Notes under the pieces: model-generated
What the model saw: the letters and a program-made list of their open reading frames with translations, nothing else
What the model was told of the DNA's origin: nothing
Database searches by the model: none
Position numbers and translations under genes: made by a program
Part shown: one piece after another, positions 27,717 to 36,036 of the stretch
Layout: every line of letters starts with the position of its first letter
How positions within the stretch are numbered: the stretch's first letter is position 1
From: CAZMGG01 sp964565715
Lineage (GTDB): Bacteria > Planctomycetota > UBA1135 > UBA2386
Length of the DNA stretch: 39,359 nt
Assembly: GCA_964565715.1 (NCBI GenBank)
Contig: CAZMGG010000045.1
Location: forward strand, 1-39,359
Direction: 5' to 3'

Positions 27717-29282
27717 ATGACCGGAAGCGATCGCCTGCAGCACTACCTCCGCTGGCGCAGCCAGCTCGAGGACCCGTTCGTCGAGCTGGACCTGGCCTTC
27801 GCCGGCCTCACCGACGCCGATCTGCAGGAGCGCAGCGAGGCCCTGCAGGCGGCCCTGCGGGCGATGCAGGCCCTGGAGCGCGGCGGCATCGCCAATGCCG
27901 ACGAGCAGCGGATGGTGGGCCACTACTGGCTGCGGGCGCCGGGACTGGCGCCGGAGCCCGGCATCGAGGACGCCATCGTCAGGACCCTGGGGCAGATCGA
28001 GGACTTCGCCGCGCAGGTGCACAGCGGCAGGCTGGCGCCGCCGGAGGGCGGCTGCTTCGACAAGGTCGTGCTGTGCGGCATCGGCGGCTCGGCGCTGGGT
28101 CCGATGCTGCTCAGCGACGTGTTCGGCGGCCCCGACGCGCCGATGCTGCTGTCGGTGCTGGACAACACCGATCCGGACGGCATCGACCGCGAGCTGCAGA
28201 ACCTGGGCTCGCTGCAGGACGCGTTGATCGTGGTGATCTCGAAGTCCGGCGGCACGCCGGAGACGCGGAACGGCATGCTGGAGGTGCAGCGGGCCTGCCA
28301 GGAGCAGGGCCTGTCGTTCGCGGCCCGGGCGGTGGCGGTGACCACCGACGGCTCGGCCCTGCACCGGCGGGCGCAGGAGGAGGGCTGGATGCGCACCTTC
28401 CCGATGTGGGACTGGGTCGGCGGCCGCACCTCGGTGACCTCGGCGGTCGGCCTGTTGCCGGCGGCGCTGCTCGGCATGGACCTGCGCGCGTTCCTGGCCG
28501 GCGCCGCGGCGATGGACCAGCAGACCCGGACCGACGAGCTGCGGCAGAACCCGGCTGCGATGCTGGCCCTGTTCTGGCACGTGCAGGGCAAGGGCCGCGG
28601 CGAGCGCGCCATGGTGGTGCTGCCCTACAAGGACCGGCTGCTGCTGCTGTCGCGCTACCTGCAGCAGCTCGTCATGGAGTCGCTGGGCAAGGAACGGGAC
28701 CGGCAGGGCCGCCGGGTGCACCAGGGCCTCGCGGTCTACGGCAACAAGGGCAGCACCGACCAGCACGCCTACGTGCAGCAGCTCCGCGACGGGCGGCACG
28801 ACTTCTTCGCCCTGTTCGTACGGGTGCTGAAGGACCGGGCCGGTGAGTCGGCGGAGGTCGAGGCGGGCGCCACCAGCGGCGACTTCCTGGACGGCTTCTG
28901 GCTCGGCACCCGGCGGGCGCTGTGGGAGAGCGGGCGGGCCTCGGCCACCCTGTGCCTCGACGTGCTGAACGAACGCTCGCTGGGCGCCGTGATCGCGCTG
29001 TTCGAGCGGACCGTGGGGCTCTACGCCGAGCTGATCGACGTCAACGCCTACCACCAGCCCGGCGTCGAGGCGGGCAAGAAGGCGGCCGCCGCGGTGCTGG
29101 AGCTGCAGCGGAAGCTGCTGGCGGCGCTGGACGGCGAGGGCCGGACGGTGGCGGCGCTGGCGGCGGCGGTGGCGGCGGATCCGGCGGACTGCTGGCCGAT
29201 CCTGTGCCACCTGGCCGCCAACCGGCCGGGCGTGCGGCGGGTGGGACCGCCGGACCCGGGACGGGCGACGTTCCGCCGCTGA
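27717..29282 (+). CDS. pgi: Glucose-6-phosphate isomerase
   Basis: Cytoplasmic Pgi interconverts glucose-6-P and fructose-6-P. At 521 residues it belongs to the bacterial type. It shows the SIS phosphate-binding motif LCGIGGSALGP (~119-129), VVISKSGGTPETR (~173-185), the LVMESLGKERDRQGR segment with the catalytic Glu, and GNKGSTDQHAYVQQL with the active-site His. A Lys-rich helix near the C-terminus (GVEAGKKAAAAV) supplies the usual C-terminal lysine. It diverges from the symporter gene and is separated from the converging sialidase-like gene by 9 nt. It would connect fructose-6-P made by NagB with hexose metabolism, although it is not in that operon. High confidence. Confidence 0.95.
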   Translation: MTGSDRLQHYLRWRSQLEDPFVELDLAFAGLTDADLQERSEALQAALRAMQALERGGIANADEQRMVGHYWLRAPGLAPEPGIEDAIVRTLGQIEDFAAQVHSGRLAPPEGGCFDKVVLCGIGGSALGPMLLSDVFGGPDAPMLLSVLDNTDPDGIDRELQNLGSLQDALIVVISKSGGTPETRNGMLEVQRACQEQGLSFAARAVAVTTDGSALHRRAQEEGWMRTFPMWDWVGGRTSVTSAVGLLPAALLGMDLRAFLAGAAAMDQQTRTDELRQNPAAMLALFWHVQGKGRGERAMVVLPYKDRLLLLSRYLQQLVMESLGKERDRQGRRVHQGLAVYGNKGSTDQHAYVQQLRDGRHDFFALFVRVLKDRAGESAEVEAGATSGDFLDGFWLGTRRALWESGRASATLCLDVLNERSLGAVIALFERTVGLYAELIDVNAYHQPGVEAGKKAAAAVLELQRKLLAALDGEGRTVAALAAAVAADPADCWPILCHLAANRPGVRRVGPPDPGRATFRR

Positions 29283-29291
29283 CGGCCCGCG

Positions 29292-31295
29292 TCACTGCAG
29301 GATGGTGTCGGTGAAGCTGAGCAGCGGGCCGGTGGCGATCGCCTGGAAGTCCAGCGTGCCGCCGGCGAGGTGGATCGGCAGCCCGACCAGGGCGGTGACG
29401 TTGGGGATGCCCGGCCACTGCGCGGTGCCGGTGCCGCCCAGCGCCACCAGGAATGCCGGCGCGTTCTGCCACATCAGGGCCCAGAACAGGTCGTTGCTCA
29501 GCCCGGGGAAGAAGCCGGTGCCGGCGCCGGCGACGTTGAGCCAGGCGGCGGCGTCAATGCCCGCGGTGCCCGCCGACAGCATCAGGAACGCCATCACGCC
29601 CGGGCGGGCCTGCGCCGGATCGATGCGGTCCATGTCCAGGGTCAGCGTCGGGGCCTGGTAGCGCAGGCGCGGGTACTTGCCGCCGGTCAGCCAGGCGACG
29701 TTGTGGGCGTTGGTGGCGGTGGCGCCGCCCAGGCGTTCATCGGCGTAGATCACCGCGTAGTCACCGTTGCGGGTGATGGCGCACTGCAGGTCGTCGACAT
29801 CCACCGTGCCCGCACCGCACGAGCCCAGCCGGGTGAAGATGAACGAGTCGATGGTGGCGCCGCGGTCGTGGCTGAGCACGATCCCGCCCTCCTCGTTGCT
29901 GGTCGGACAGCCCTCGTAGACGCCGACGATGACGTTGCCCACCACCTGCAGGTCGTAGATGGTGGCCAGCGAGGTGGTCACCGTGTGGCGGGAGTGGATG
30001 CCGTTGATGAAGTCCTGGCCGAAGTTGCGGTCCACCACGAGGTAGGCCTCGTTGGAGTTGTTGAGCGGCGTGTTGGCGCTGTCGTCACGGTAGAGCACCG
30101 CCAGCACGCCATTGTGGCAGGCGGCGATGATGCCGTCGATGTCGCCGCTGCCCGGCGTGGTCGAGGTGTGATTGCACATGACGCCCTGCACGGTCCAGTT
30201 CACCGTCAGGTTGACCTGGTCGAGCACGCCGCGGTCCATCCACAGGTCGTCCTCGTCGTTCCGCGAGTCCTCCTGCATGACGAAGGCGAACGGTCCGTCC
30301 AGCAGCGCCCAGGGCCGGCGCTGCTGGGCCCACTGCAGGGGGAACGAGCCCGGCGCGTGGCCCGAGTGCACGAACGGCGTGCTCCAGTTCAGGCCGGCGT
30401 CGAAGGAGTGCGCCGACAGGGTGGCGTTGCCGCCGGGCGCCAGCCCGCCGCGGGCGTCGTCGACCCAGGCGATCAGCACGACGTTGTCCTGCGCGGCGAT
30501 GGTGGGATCGTCGGCGTCGAAGGTGCCGATCGCGAAGCTGGTCAGCGCCAGCGGCGCCACCTGCACGGTCGGCACAGCCGGGCTGCCGGCGAACGCCACC
30601 CGGGCGTAGTAGAGGTTCTCGTTGTTGTTGGGGGCGGCGTTGGCGTTGCCCGGGTTGAGAGGATCCTCGAAGTCCGCCTCCCAGACCAGGTGCAGGCCCA
30701 GCGCGTTGACCGCCGGCTGGGTCAGGTCGACATCCCAGTCCCGGTTGCCGCTGGCGCGGTTCCAGCCGGTGCTGACGTTGAGCGGCGGTGACCAGGTGAC
30801 GCCCTGGTCGGCGGAGCCGACCACCCACAGGCTCTGGCCCTGTTGGGCCTTGTTGTGGGCGTTGGTCTGCACCGTCACCCAGACCTCGCTGCCCCAGGCG
30901 ACGATGTGCGTGCCCTCGTCGCCGGTGTTGAGGTCCTCGCCGCCAGGCGTGTCGGCGATGTAGACCGGCGTGCCTGCCTGCCACGTGCGGCCGCCGTCGG
31001 TGCTGCGCCGCACGAACAGGCCGCTGCGGTTCTGGGCGTCGAGGTCGGGATAGAGGGCGTAGAGGAGCTGCGGCGTGGCGACGCCACTGCCGGCGGCCGG
31101 CGCGAAGTTGCGCGGCGCGCAGACGTCGATCTGGTTGAAGCCGACGTCGAAGGTGGTCGGGGCGCCGACGTCCTGGATCAACCCCTGGGTCGGGGTCAGC
31201 AGGAGGTCGCCGCGGGGCAGGATCGAACTCTGCTGCTGGGCGGCGGCGGCGACCACGAAGAGGAAAGCAGTCGAGGCGAGATGGCAGACGGTCAT
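29292..31295 (-). CDS. Secreted sialidase-fold (BNR/Asp-box) protein with short conserved C-terminal tail
   Basis: A 667-residue exported protein with a signal peptide (1-20, FLFVVAAAAQ). Asp-box/BNR repeats typical of the six-bladed sialidase fold are seen at ~98-105 (STDGGRTW), ~161-168 (SADQGVTW) and near 295 (SFDAGLNW). The full sialidase arginine triad is not evident, so neuraminidase activity should not be assumed. The final ~60 residues contain FLVALGGTGT and LAGGTLDFQAIATGP (643-657), a shorter relative of the C-terminal module in the PKD, lamin-tail and FG-GAP proteins. The start at ATG 31295 is supported by GGAG 7 nt upstream. It diverges from the ECF sigma gene and converges with pgi. 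Confidence 0.83.
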   Translation of the reverse strand: MTVCHLASTAFLFVVAAAAQQQSSILPRGDLLLTPTQGLIQDVGAPTTFDVGFNQIDVCAPRNFAPAAGSGVATPQLLYALYPDLDAQNRSGLFVRRSTDGGRTWQAGTPVYIADTPGGEDLNTGDEGTHIVAWGSEVWVTVQTNAHNKAQQGQSLWVVGSADQGVTWSPPLNVSTGWNRASGNRDWDVDLTQPAVNALGLHLVWEADFEDPLNPGNANAAPNNNENLYYARVAFAGSPAVPTVQVAPLALTSFAIGTFDADDPTIAAQDNVVLIAWVDDARGGLAPGGNATLSAHSFDAGLNWSTPFVHSGHAPGSFPLQWAQQRRPWALLDGPFAFVMQEDSRNDEDDLWMDRGVLDQVNLTVNWTVQGVMCNHTSTTPGSGDIDGIIAACHNGVLAVLYRDDSANTPLNNSNEAYLVVDRNFGQDFINGIHSRHTVTTSLATIYDLQVVGNVIVGVYEGCPTSNEEGGIVLSHDRGATIDSFIFTRLGSCGAGTVDVDDLQCAITRNGDYAVIYADERLGGATATNAHNVAWLTGGKYPRLRYQAPTLTLDMDRIDPAQARPGVMAFLMLSAGTAGIDAAAWLNVAGAGTGFFPGLSNDLFWALMWQNAPAFLVALGGTGTAQWPGIPNVTALVGLPIHLAGGTLDFQAIATGPLLSFTDTILQ

Positions 31296-31434
31296 GGCGG
31301 TGCTCCAGACGAGGGTCGATGCAGGCGCGGCGGGGCACGCTGTTTCGGCTCCGCAGAGTGCCCGCATGGGAAGGGCTGGGCAAGACCCCGCCGGGCACGG
31401 GTAGCGGCGGAATGGGCAGCGGAAGGGCAGTCGG

Positions 31435-31463
31435 TTGCCAATGCGTCGGGTGGATGGTACAAG
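31435..31463 (+). promoter_or_regulatory. Sigma-70-like promoter of the ECF sigma gene
   Basis: TTGCCA (31435-31440) and TACAAG (31458-31463) are separated by 17 bp, the optimal spacing. The predicted start of transcription is near 31470, giving a ~64-nt leader that contains AAAGGAGG before GTG 31534. Confidence 0.55.
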
Positions 31464-31519
31464 CCGCCTGCGACTGAAGAGGTTCACGCCGTGCTGGGTG
31501 CGGTGGACGGAGATCGAGG

Positions 31520-31527
31520 AAAGGAGG
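31520..31527 (+). promoter_or_regulatory. Near-perfect Shine-Dalgarno (AAAGGAGG) placing the sigma start at GTG 31534
   Basis: AAAGGAGG lies 6 nt before GTG 31534, which is in frame with the sigma-factor domains. It is the best ribosome-binding site seen in the window. It argues that the 7-nt repeat just downstream lies inside the coding sequence. Confidence 0.65.
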
Positions 31528-31533
31528 CAATCG

Positions 31534-32175
31534 GTGTCCCCAGACCTGCGAACGTGGCGTAGCTTCGGGCTTCGGGCTTCGGGCTTCGGGCTTCGGGCTT
31601 CGGGCTTACGGCAGAGGCGCGACCGGGGAGAGGTGCCCGTGAATCTCGCCCCGGAGGAACTCGCCGCGATGCTGCGCTGGGTGCAAGGGTTCTTTCGCTG
31701 CCATGCCGTTCCGAGAATCTGCTCGGCCGATGATTTGAGGCAAGACACCTGCCTCCGGGTGCTACGAGCGCGCGAGGTGGTGGGGCAGGAGCGCAGGCGA
31801 GCCTTCGTGTTCGCCGTTGCCTTGCGGGTGTGGAAGGAGAGTGTGCGCCGAGCGGAGCGGCAGCGCCGGGAGGGCCCTGGTGATCTGTCCGCAGCGTGGG
31901 AGGGCTGTTGTCAGCGTCGAGGCCATTCGGTCCCCGAGGCGCAATGGCTGCGCGCACGGATCGATCTCCAGGAGAGAGCCTTGCCCGTGTTCGGGACGGA
32001 TACCGAGCTGTTCCTGATGCTGCGATGGGACGGCCACACGCTGCGCGAGGCCCGCAGCCGGCTCGGGCTGTCGCCACGGGCGGCGCAATCGGCGCGGCGC
32101 AGGATTTCCAGATTGTTGTCCACGTCCAAGGTCGTGCGGTCACTTCTGGGGGAGAGCCAGGAATCCGTGAGCTGA
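31534..32175 (+). CDS. ECF-like RNA polymerase sigma factor with a heptanucleotide repeat in its 5' coding region
   Basis: A 213-residue orphan sigma factor from GTG 31534. Region 2 is recognised in LRWVQGFFRCH...CSADDLRQDTCLRVLR (~46-77) and in the following aromatic/basic stretch (RAFVFAVALRVWKESVRRAER). Region 4 is TELFLMLRWDGHTLREAR...LGLSPRAAQSARRRISRLL, a helix-turn-helix. No anti-sigma gene is adjacent. Codons 11-24 consist of six 7-nt repeats (FGLRASG twice). Losing one unit would shift translation to a TGA at 31640-31642; gaining one would lead to a TGA at 31731-31733. An alternative start, GTG 31639 (AGAGG 5 nt upstream, 178 residues), lies after the repeat and would keep both sigma regions. 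The strong Shine-Dalgarno favours 31534. Codon use looks less GC-biased than in the neighbours. Targets unknown; the oxidase and FG-GAP genes just downstream are candidates. Confidence 0.78.
   Translation: MSPDLRTWRSFGLRASGFGLRASGLRQRRDRGEVPVNLAPEELAAMLRWVQGFFRCHAVPRICSADDLRQDTCLRVLRAREVVGQERRRAFVFAVALRVWKESVRRAERQRREGPGDLSAAWEGCCQRRGHSVPEAQWLRARIDLQERALPVFGTDTELFLMLRWDGHTLREARSRLGLSPRAAQSARRRISRLLSTSKVVRSLLGESQESVS
31564..31605. repeat. Tandem repeat (TTCGGGC)x6
   Basis: Six exact 7-nt units occupy 31564-31605, followed by a decayed unit (TTACGGC). The tract lies 10 codons after the proposed GTG start of the sigma gene. As 7 is not a multiple of 3, unit changes shift the frame. Confidence 0.95.
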
Positions 32176-32327
32176 CTTGCGATGCGACTCCGTCCCGCGC
32201 CCGTGCGGGGGATGGGTTGTGCCGCACTGTGGTCGGCCTCGCGTCTCCTGCTTCGCCCCTGACTGTGGCCTGGCTGGCCTGCGCAGCAGGGTGATCCATC
32301 TGCAGGCCGCCGGCATCGGAGTTGCTC

Positions 32328-34277
32328 GTGGTTGTCTACCCCGGTCCTGCATTCCGGTCGTTCCTGTGTCTCGGGTCCTTGGTGCTGGCCGCGACCCTGG
32401 TTGCCGGCGAAGGCGTGCTGGCCCAGCTGGGCGGGGCGTGGTCGCCCCCCTTCAACCACCGGATCACCAGCACCGGGAACCCGTGGGAGGTCCATCCCAC
32501 CGGTCTGCCGGCGGCGAATGGTTCCCCGGGTGCGACTGGGGTCGCCCAGAGCACCTGGGTGACGTCCACGCCGCTCAGCGAACGCATGAACGGCCTGCAC
32601 GCCTGCGTGATCAGCGTCGGTCCGTTCCGGGGCCACGTGCTGATGTGGGACGGCAACCTGCACGCGGTCGGGGCGAGGTTGCTCCAGCCCTGGACGATCG
32701 TCAATCCCTACTGGACTCCGGCCACGACGGGCAGCTACCGGTTCCACAACGCGATCGAGCCGATGCCCACGGATCCGGCGAACCCGAGCCTGCCTGCGGG
32801 GGAGTTCTTCTGTTGCGGGCAGTGCGTGCTGCCGAACGGCATGATCGTCATCGCCGGTGGCACCAAGGCGTATCCGGTCACCGGCGGGCATCAGTGGTTC
32901 GGATCGCCGCTGGTCTACGTGTTCGACCCCAACCCGACCCCGGCGGCGCCGTTCGGCAAGTGGCATGACATGGGGCGCGCCATGGACCTGGAGCAGCGTC
33001 GGTGGTATCCGGCCGTGGTGTGTGATGCGACTCTCTATCTGCCAGGACAATTCCGCGTGCTGGTCCTCGGCGGTACCGACGACCTGCCGCCCACGGGGCC
33101 GAACTCGATGGACGTGCTGAACCACTACGAGTCGTACATCTTCAACACGACGGTCAACCCACCGACCGTTCAGATCGAGCAGAAGCCGGGCAATCCAGCG
33201 CCGCCGCCGTCGGCGCGGCGCTACCAGGGGCCCCAGACGACTTCGATCTTCACCGACTACCCTCGTACTCACCAACTTGCCATCCCTTCCGGACCCGGCT
33301 GGGTCGGCGACTTCTTCGTCACGGGCTACGCAAGTGCGGCATTCCGCTGGCAGCACTTCCCAACGGCCAACCCGACGTTCAGCTTCACGACCGCCAATTC
33401 GGGTCAGGTGCCACCGCCGCCGTACCTCGGCTACCCGCAGACCATCGGCTGGGCGACCTCGCTGCTCTACCCGGGCAGCACCAACCTGGTGGCCCGCATC
33501 GGCGGGATGTACCTGCCCAACCCTGACGCAGCCCTCCCGCCGGTCAACTCCGACTGGCTGGAGACCACGCGTGCCGACATCGTCAACAATCCGTGGTACA
33601 GCCCACCCAGCGCGCCGGGTGCAAGCCCCTACCGCATGCTGTCGCGCCGCCTGAAGGGCAACGTGGTGATCCTGCCCAACGGGCAGTTGTTCGCGGTGGG
33701 CGGCTATCGGACCGACAGCGAGAACGCCCAGCCTGACTTCGTGATGACGCCGGAGCTGCTGGTCAACTCGCAGCAGTGGTACCCGATGGCACCGCAGACC
33801 GGCGGCCGGGGCTACCACTCCTGTGCCGTGCTGCTTCCCGACGGCCGGGTGTTCGTCAGCGGCGGAGAGTTGCGGTCGGTGGACTACGAGATCTGGTCCC
33901 CGCCATACCTGACGAACGGGCTCCAGCAGCCCCAGAACGTCATGATCGCCAACAACGCTGCGATGCCGGTCTCGCAGGTGGCGGAAGGCGGCCTCTCCTA
34001 CGGCACGGCTGGTGGAGCACCGTACACGGCGTCCTGGACCGGGCTCACGCTGGCCAACGTGGCGCGCGTCGTGCTGATGCGGCCGGCCGCGCTGACGCAC
34101 CACGATGACGGTGGTCAGCGGTACATCGAGTTGCCATCGTGGGAGGATCCCGATACCCTGACCCGTCAGTTCAACGGCCCGCCGAGCAGGTTCCATGCAC
34201 CCCCCGGCTGGTACATGCTGTTCCTGGTCACGAATCAAGGCGTTCCTTCGAACGCGTACTGGGTCCACTTGCGGTGA
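32328..34277 (+). CDS. Secreted galactose-oxidase/glyoxal-oxidase-like copper radical oxidase (kelch + DUF1929)
   Basis: A 649-residue exported protein with the architecture of AA5-type copper radical oxidases: signal peptide (~1-33), kelch-type beta propeller, and a C-terminal Ig-like DUF1929 domain (~535-649). The residues expected for the copper site are all in recognisable motifs: Cys162 or Cys163 in FFCCGQCVLPNG (thioether Cys), Tyr227 in RRWYP (cross-linked Tyr), Tyr496-His497 in RGYHSCAVLLPDGR, and His591 in THHDDGGQR. Such enzymes oxidise primary alcohols or aldehydes with O2, giving H2O2. GTG 32328 is chosen over the in-frame TTG 32322 because GGAG lies 6 nt before it. The stop overlaps the next gene's GTG (GTGA, 34274-34277). 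A fragment of its 3' end is repeated at 35947-36036. Kelch proteins lacking activity also exist, but the ligand set argues for an active enzyme. Confidence 0.85.
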   Translation: MVVYPGPAFRSFLCLGSLVLAATLVAGEGVLAQLGGAWSPPFNHRITSTGNPWEVHPTGLPAANGSPGATGVAQSTWVTSTPLSERMNGLHACVISVGPFRGHVLMWDGNLHAVGARLLQPWTIVNPYWTPATTGSYRFHNAIEPMPTDPANPSLPAGEFFCCGQCVLPNGMIVIAGGTKAYPVTGGHQWFGSPLVYVFDPNPTPAAPFGKWHDMGRAMDLEQRRWYPAVVCDATLYLPGQFRVLVLGGTDDLPPTGPNSMDVLNHYESYIFNTTVNPPTVQIEQKPGNPAPPPSARRYQGPQTTSIFTDYPRTHQLAIPSGPGWVGDFFVTGYASAAFRWQHFPTANPTFSFTTANSGQVPPPPYLGYPQTIGWATSLLYPGSTNLVARIGGMYLPNPDAALPPVNSDWLETTRADIVNNPWYSPPSAPGASPYRMLSRRLKGNVVILPNGQLFAVGGYRTDSENAQPDFVMTPELLVNSQQWYPMAPQTGGRGYHSCAVLLPDGRVFVSGGELRSVDYEIWSPPYLTNGLQQPQNVMIANNAAMPVSQVAEGGLSYGTAGGAPYTASWTGLTLANVARVVLMRPAALTHHDDGGQRYIELPSWEDPDTLTRQFNGPPSRFHAPPGWYMLFLVTNQGVPSNAYWVHLR

Positions 34278-35884
34278 CGCGCGCATCCCTTGTCCTGCTG
34301 CTGTTCGCAACCCTGGCTCCCTGCCAGGATGTGTTGTGGCGGCGGGAGGGCATCGAGGACCAGGAATCGAGGGGGCGCGTCCTGTGGCGCCTGGGTGATG
34401 TGAACGGGGATGGGTTCGAAGACCTGATGGAGTACGTGCGCGTCCGCGTCTCCCCTGGTCAGTGGTGCTGCTGGGAGTCGGAGATCTGGGTCACCTCAGG
34501 TCGAGATGGCAGCCGGTTGTCTGCCTATCGGCAGCCGCCGAACATCGCCTGGCAGGAGTTCGCGGTGCTGGGCGACATCGACCGCGATGGCGTTCCCGAC
34601 TATGGCTATTCGTGGTTCGACACGCGGCCGATCTCGAATCCGCCCTCTGGCTTCGATATCCGCAGCGGCGCGAACCACTCGCTGATCCGGCAGGTGAACC
34701 TGTTCGCGGAGCCAGCCTGTGGCAACGTCGACCTCAACGGCGATGGCCGCACCGACTACGTGTTGAATGCCTACCGGACTTCGCCCGGGGGCACGGTGAT
34801 CGCCTACGACAACTCCGGCGTGGAGCTGTACCGGATCGTCGACCCGCGCCCCGACCTGCTGATCGGGCTGTCGCTGGCGCCGCTCGGCGGCGACTTCGAC
34901 CGCGACGGCTGCGACGACTTCCTCGTGGCGTGTGCCGAGATCAACGACCGCGGCGCCATCGTGCTGGTGTCGGGCCGCACCGGTGCCCTGCTGCGGACCA
35001 GCTACGGTGAGATCCCCGGCGACAAGCTGGACACGGTGGTGGGCTGCGGCGACCTCGATGGCGATGGCGTGCTCGACTACGCGGGCGGCGGCAGCGCGTT
35101 CGGCAACTTCGTGGTCCGCACGTTCTCGGGAGCCACCGGGCAGGCGATCCACACCTGGCGTGGATCGCTGGGCGTCCGGCTCAAGGGTGGTTTCGATGTC
35201 GACCAGGACGGCGTGACGGACCTGGTGACGTCAACCAACCTCTTGTTGGGCTACATCATCGAGGTCCATTCGGGGCGGACCGGCACGCCCCTGTACCGCT
35301 TCCTGCCTTCGCATCCGTTCCGCAGCATCGCGGCCGACAACGGCATGTTCCTGGCGGCTCCGCCGGGCGAACAGTACCCGCTGATCGTGTACAGCGAGCC
35401 CGACTGGAACCCCCCGAACGGCACCTCCGTGGTGACCCCGGGCCTGCTCTGGGCCGTGCGCGGCTCGCCGCCGACGGTGCGCGCGTTCGGCCAGGGCACC
35501 GCGATCGGCCGGCGCCGGCTGCCACCGCGGCTCGGCATGTACGACCTGCCCGGACCCCAGGTCCGCTTCACCCTGTCGCAGGCGCCGCCGTCGGTGCCAG
35601 CACTCCTGCTGCTCGGCTGCTCGGACCAGACCATCGCCGGCCGGCCGCTGCCGTTGGGCCTCGGTCCGTTCGGCCTGCCCGGCATCTCGCTGCTCACTTC
35701 CAGCGAAGTGGCGCTGCTGGCGGTGACCGGCAGCAACGGCGCCGCTGCCGGCTACGCCCGCCTGGACCTGCGTCTCACCCTGACCGCCACCGGCACCCCC
35801 CTGTTCGCGCAGTGGTGCTGGCTCGACCCCGCCAACCTGCGCCAGCAGGGCTCGACCGCAGCCCACCGCATGCTGGCGCGCTGA
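34187..35884. repeat. 1.7-kb direct repeat, copy 1
   Basis: Nearly identical to 35946-37646, with an offset of 1759 nt that becomes 1762 after a one-codon length difference. The unit starts inside the last 30 codons of the oxidase gene and ends just after the FG-GAP gene; weak similarity continues ~30 nt past both stops. Confidence 0.92.
34274..35884 (+). CDS. Secreted FG-GAP/VCBS-repeat propeller protein, copy 1
   Basis: A 536-residue exported protein with a hydrophobic leader (residues 3-17, ASLVLLLFATLAPCQ). Six calcium-loop motifs of FG-GAP type are visible: LGDVNGDGFEDL, LGDIDRDGVPDY, NVDLNGDGRTDY, GGDFDRDGCDDF, CGDLDGDGVLDY and GFDVDQDGVTDL. Together they suggest an integrin-alpha-like beta propeller (~25-395). 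The last ~135 residues (from AFGQGTAIG) are the C-terminal module shared with the PKD and lamin-tail proteins, including PLPLGLGPFGLPGI and TGTPLFAQWCWLDP (506-519). The GTG start at 34274 overlaps the oxidase stop, so the oxidase and this protein are translationally coupled and may work together at the surface. It is about 95 % or more identical by eye to copy 2 apart from one diverged patch. Confidence 0.88.
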   Translation: MTRASLVLLLFATLAPCQDVLWRREGIEDQESRGRVLWRLGDVNGDGFEDLMEYVRVRVSPGQWCCWESEIWVTSGRDGSRLSAYRQPPNIAWQEFAVLGDIDRDGVPDYGYSWFDTRPISNPPSGFDIRSGANHSLIRQVNLFAEPACGNVDLNGDGRTDYVLNAYRTSPGGTVIAYDNSGVELYRIVDPRPDLLIGLSLAPLGGDFDRDGCDDFLVACAEINDRGAIVLVSGRTGALLRTSYGEIPGDKLDTVVGCGDLDGDGVLDYAGGGSAFGNFVVRTFSGATGQAIHTWRGSLGVRLKGGFDVDQDGVTDLVTSTNLLLGYIIEVHSGRTGTPLYRFLPSHPFRSIAADNGMFLAAPPGEQYPLIVYSEPDWNPPNGTSVVTPGLLWAVRGSPPTVRAFGQGTAIGRRRLPPRLGMYDLPGPQVRFTLSQAPPSVPALLLLGCSDQTIAGRPLPLGLGPFGLPGISLLTSSEVALLAVTGSNGAAAGYARLDLRLTLTATGTPLFAQWCWLDPANLRQQGSTAAHRMLAR

Positions 35885-35946
35885 AGCGCGCCGCGGGTGC
35901 GGCGGGGTCCGGGTAAAAGAGCGTCACGTTGAGAACGCCGTCCCGC

Positions 35947-36036
35947 AGGTTCCACGCGCCTCCCGGCTGGTACATGCTGTTCCTGGTCACGAACCAGGGT
36001 GTTCCTTCGAACGCGTACTGGGTCCACTTGCAGTGA
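35947..36036 (+). pseudogene. 3' remnant of the copper-oxidase gene upstream of FG-GAP copy 2
   Basis: These 90 nt encode the last 29 residues of the oxidase (RFHAPPGWYMLFLV and on to AYWVHLQ) and its stop. They match 34188-34277 with a few substitutions. The remnant keeps the GTGA stop/start overlap with FG-GAP copy 2 (36033-36036). An internal ATG at 35974 could start a 20-codon mini-ORF, but no Shine-Dalgarno is seen. It marks the left end of the duplicated unit. Confidence 0.85.

Noticed and set aside
29292..31295. Calling the Asp-box protein a true sialidase
   Set aside because: Asp boxes define the fold, but I could not identify the catalytic arginine triad, Tyr/Glu pair and Asp with confidence.
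31564..31605. The tandem heptamer as a CRISPR array
   Set aside because: Units are contiguous with no spacers and only 7 nt long; no cas genes are present.
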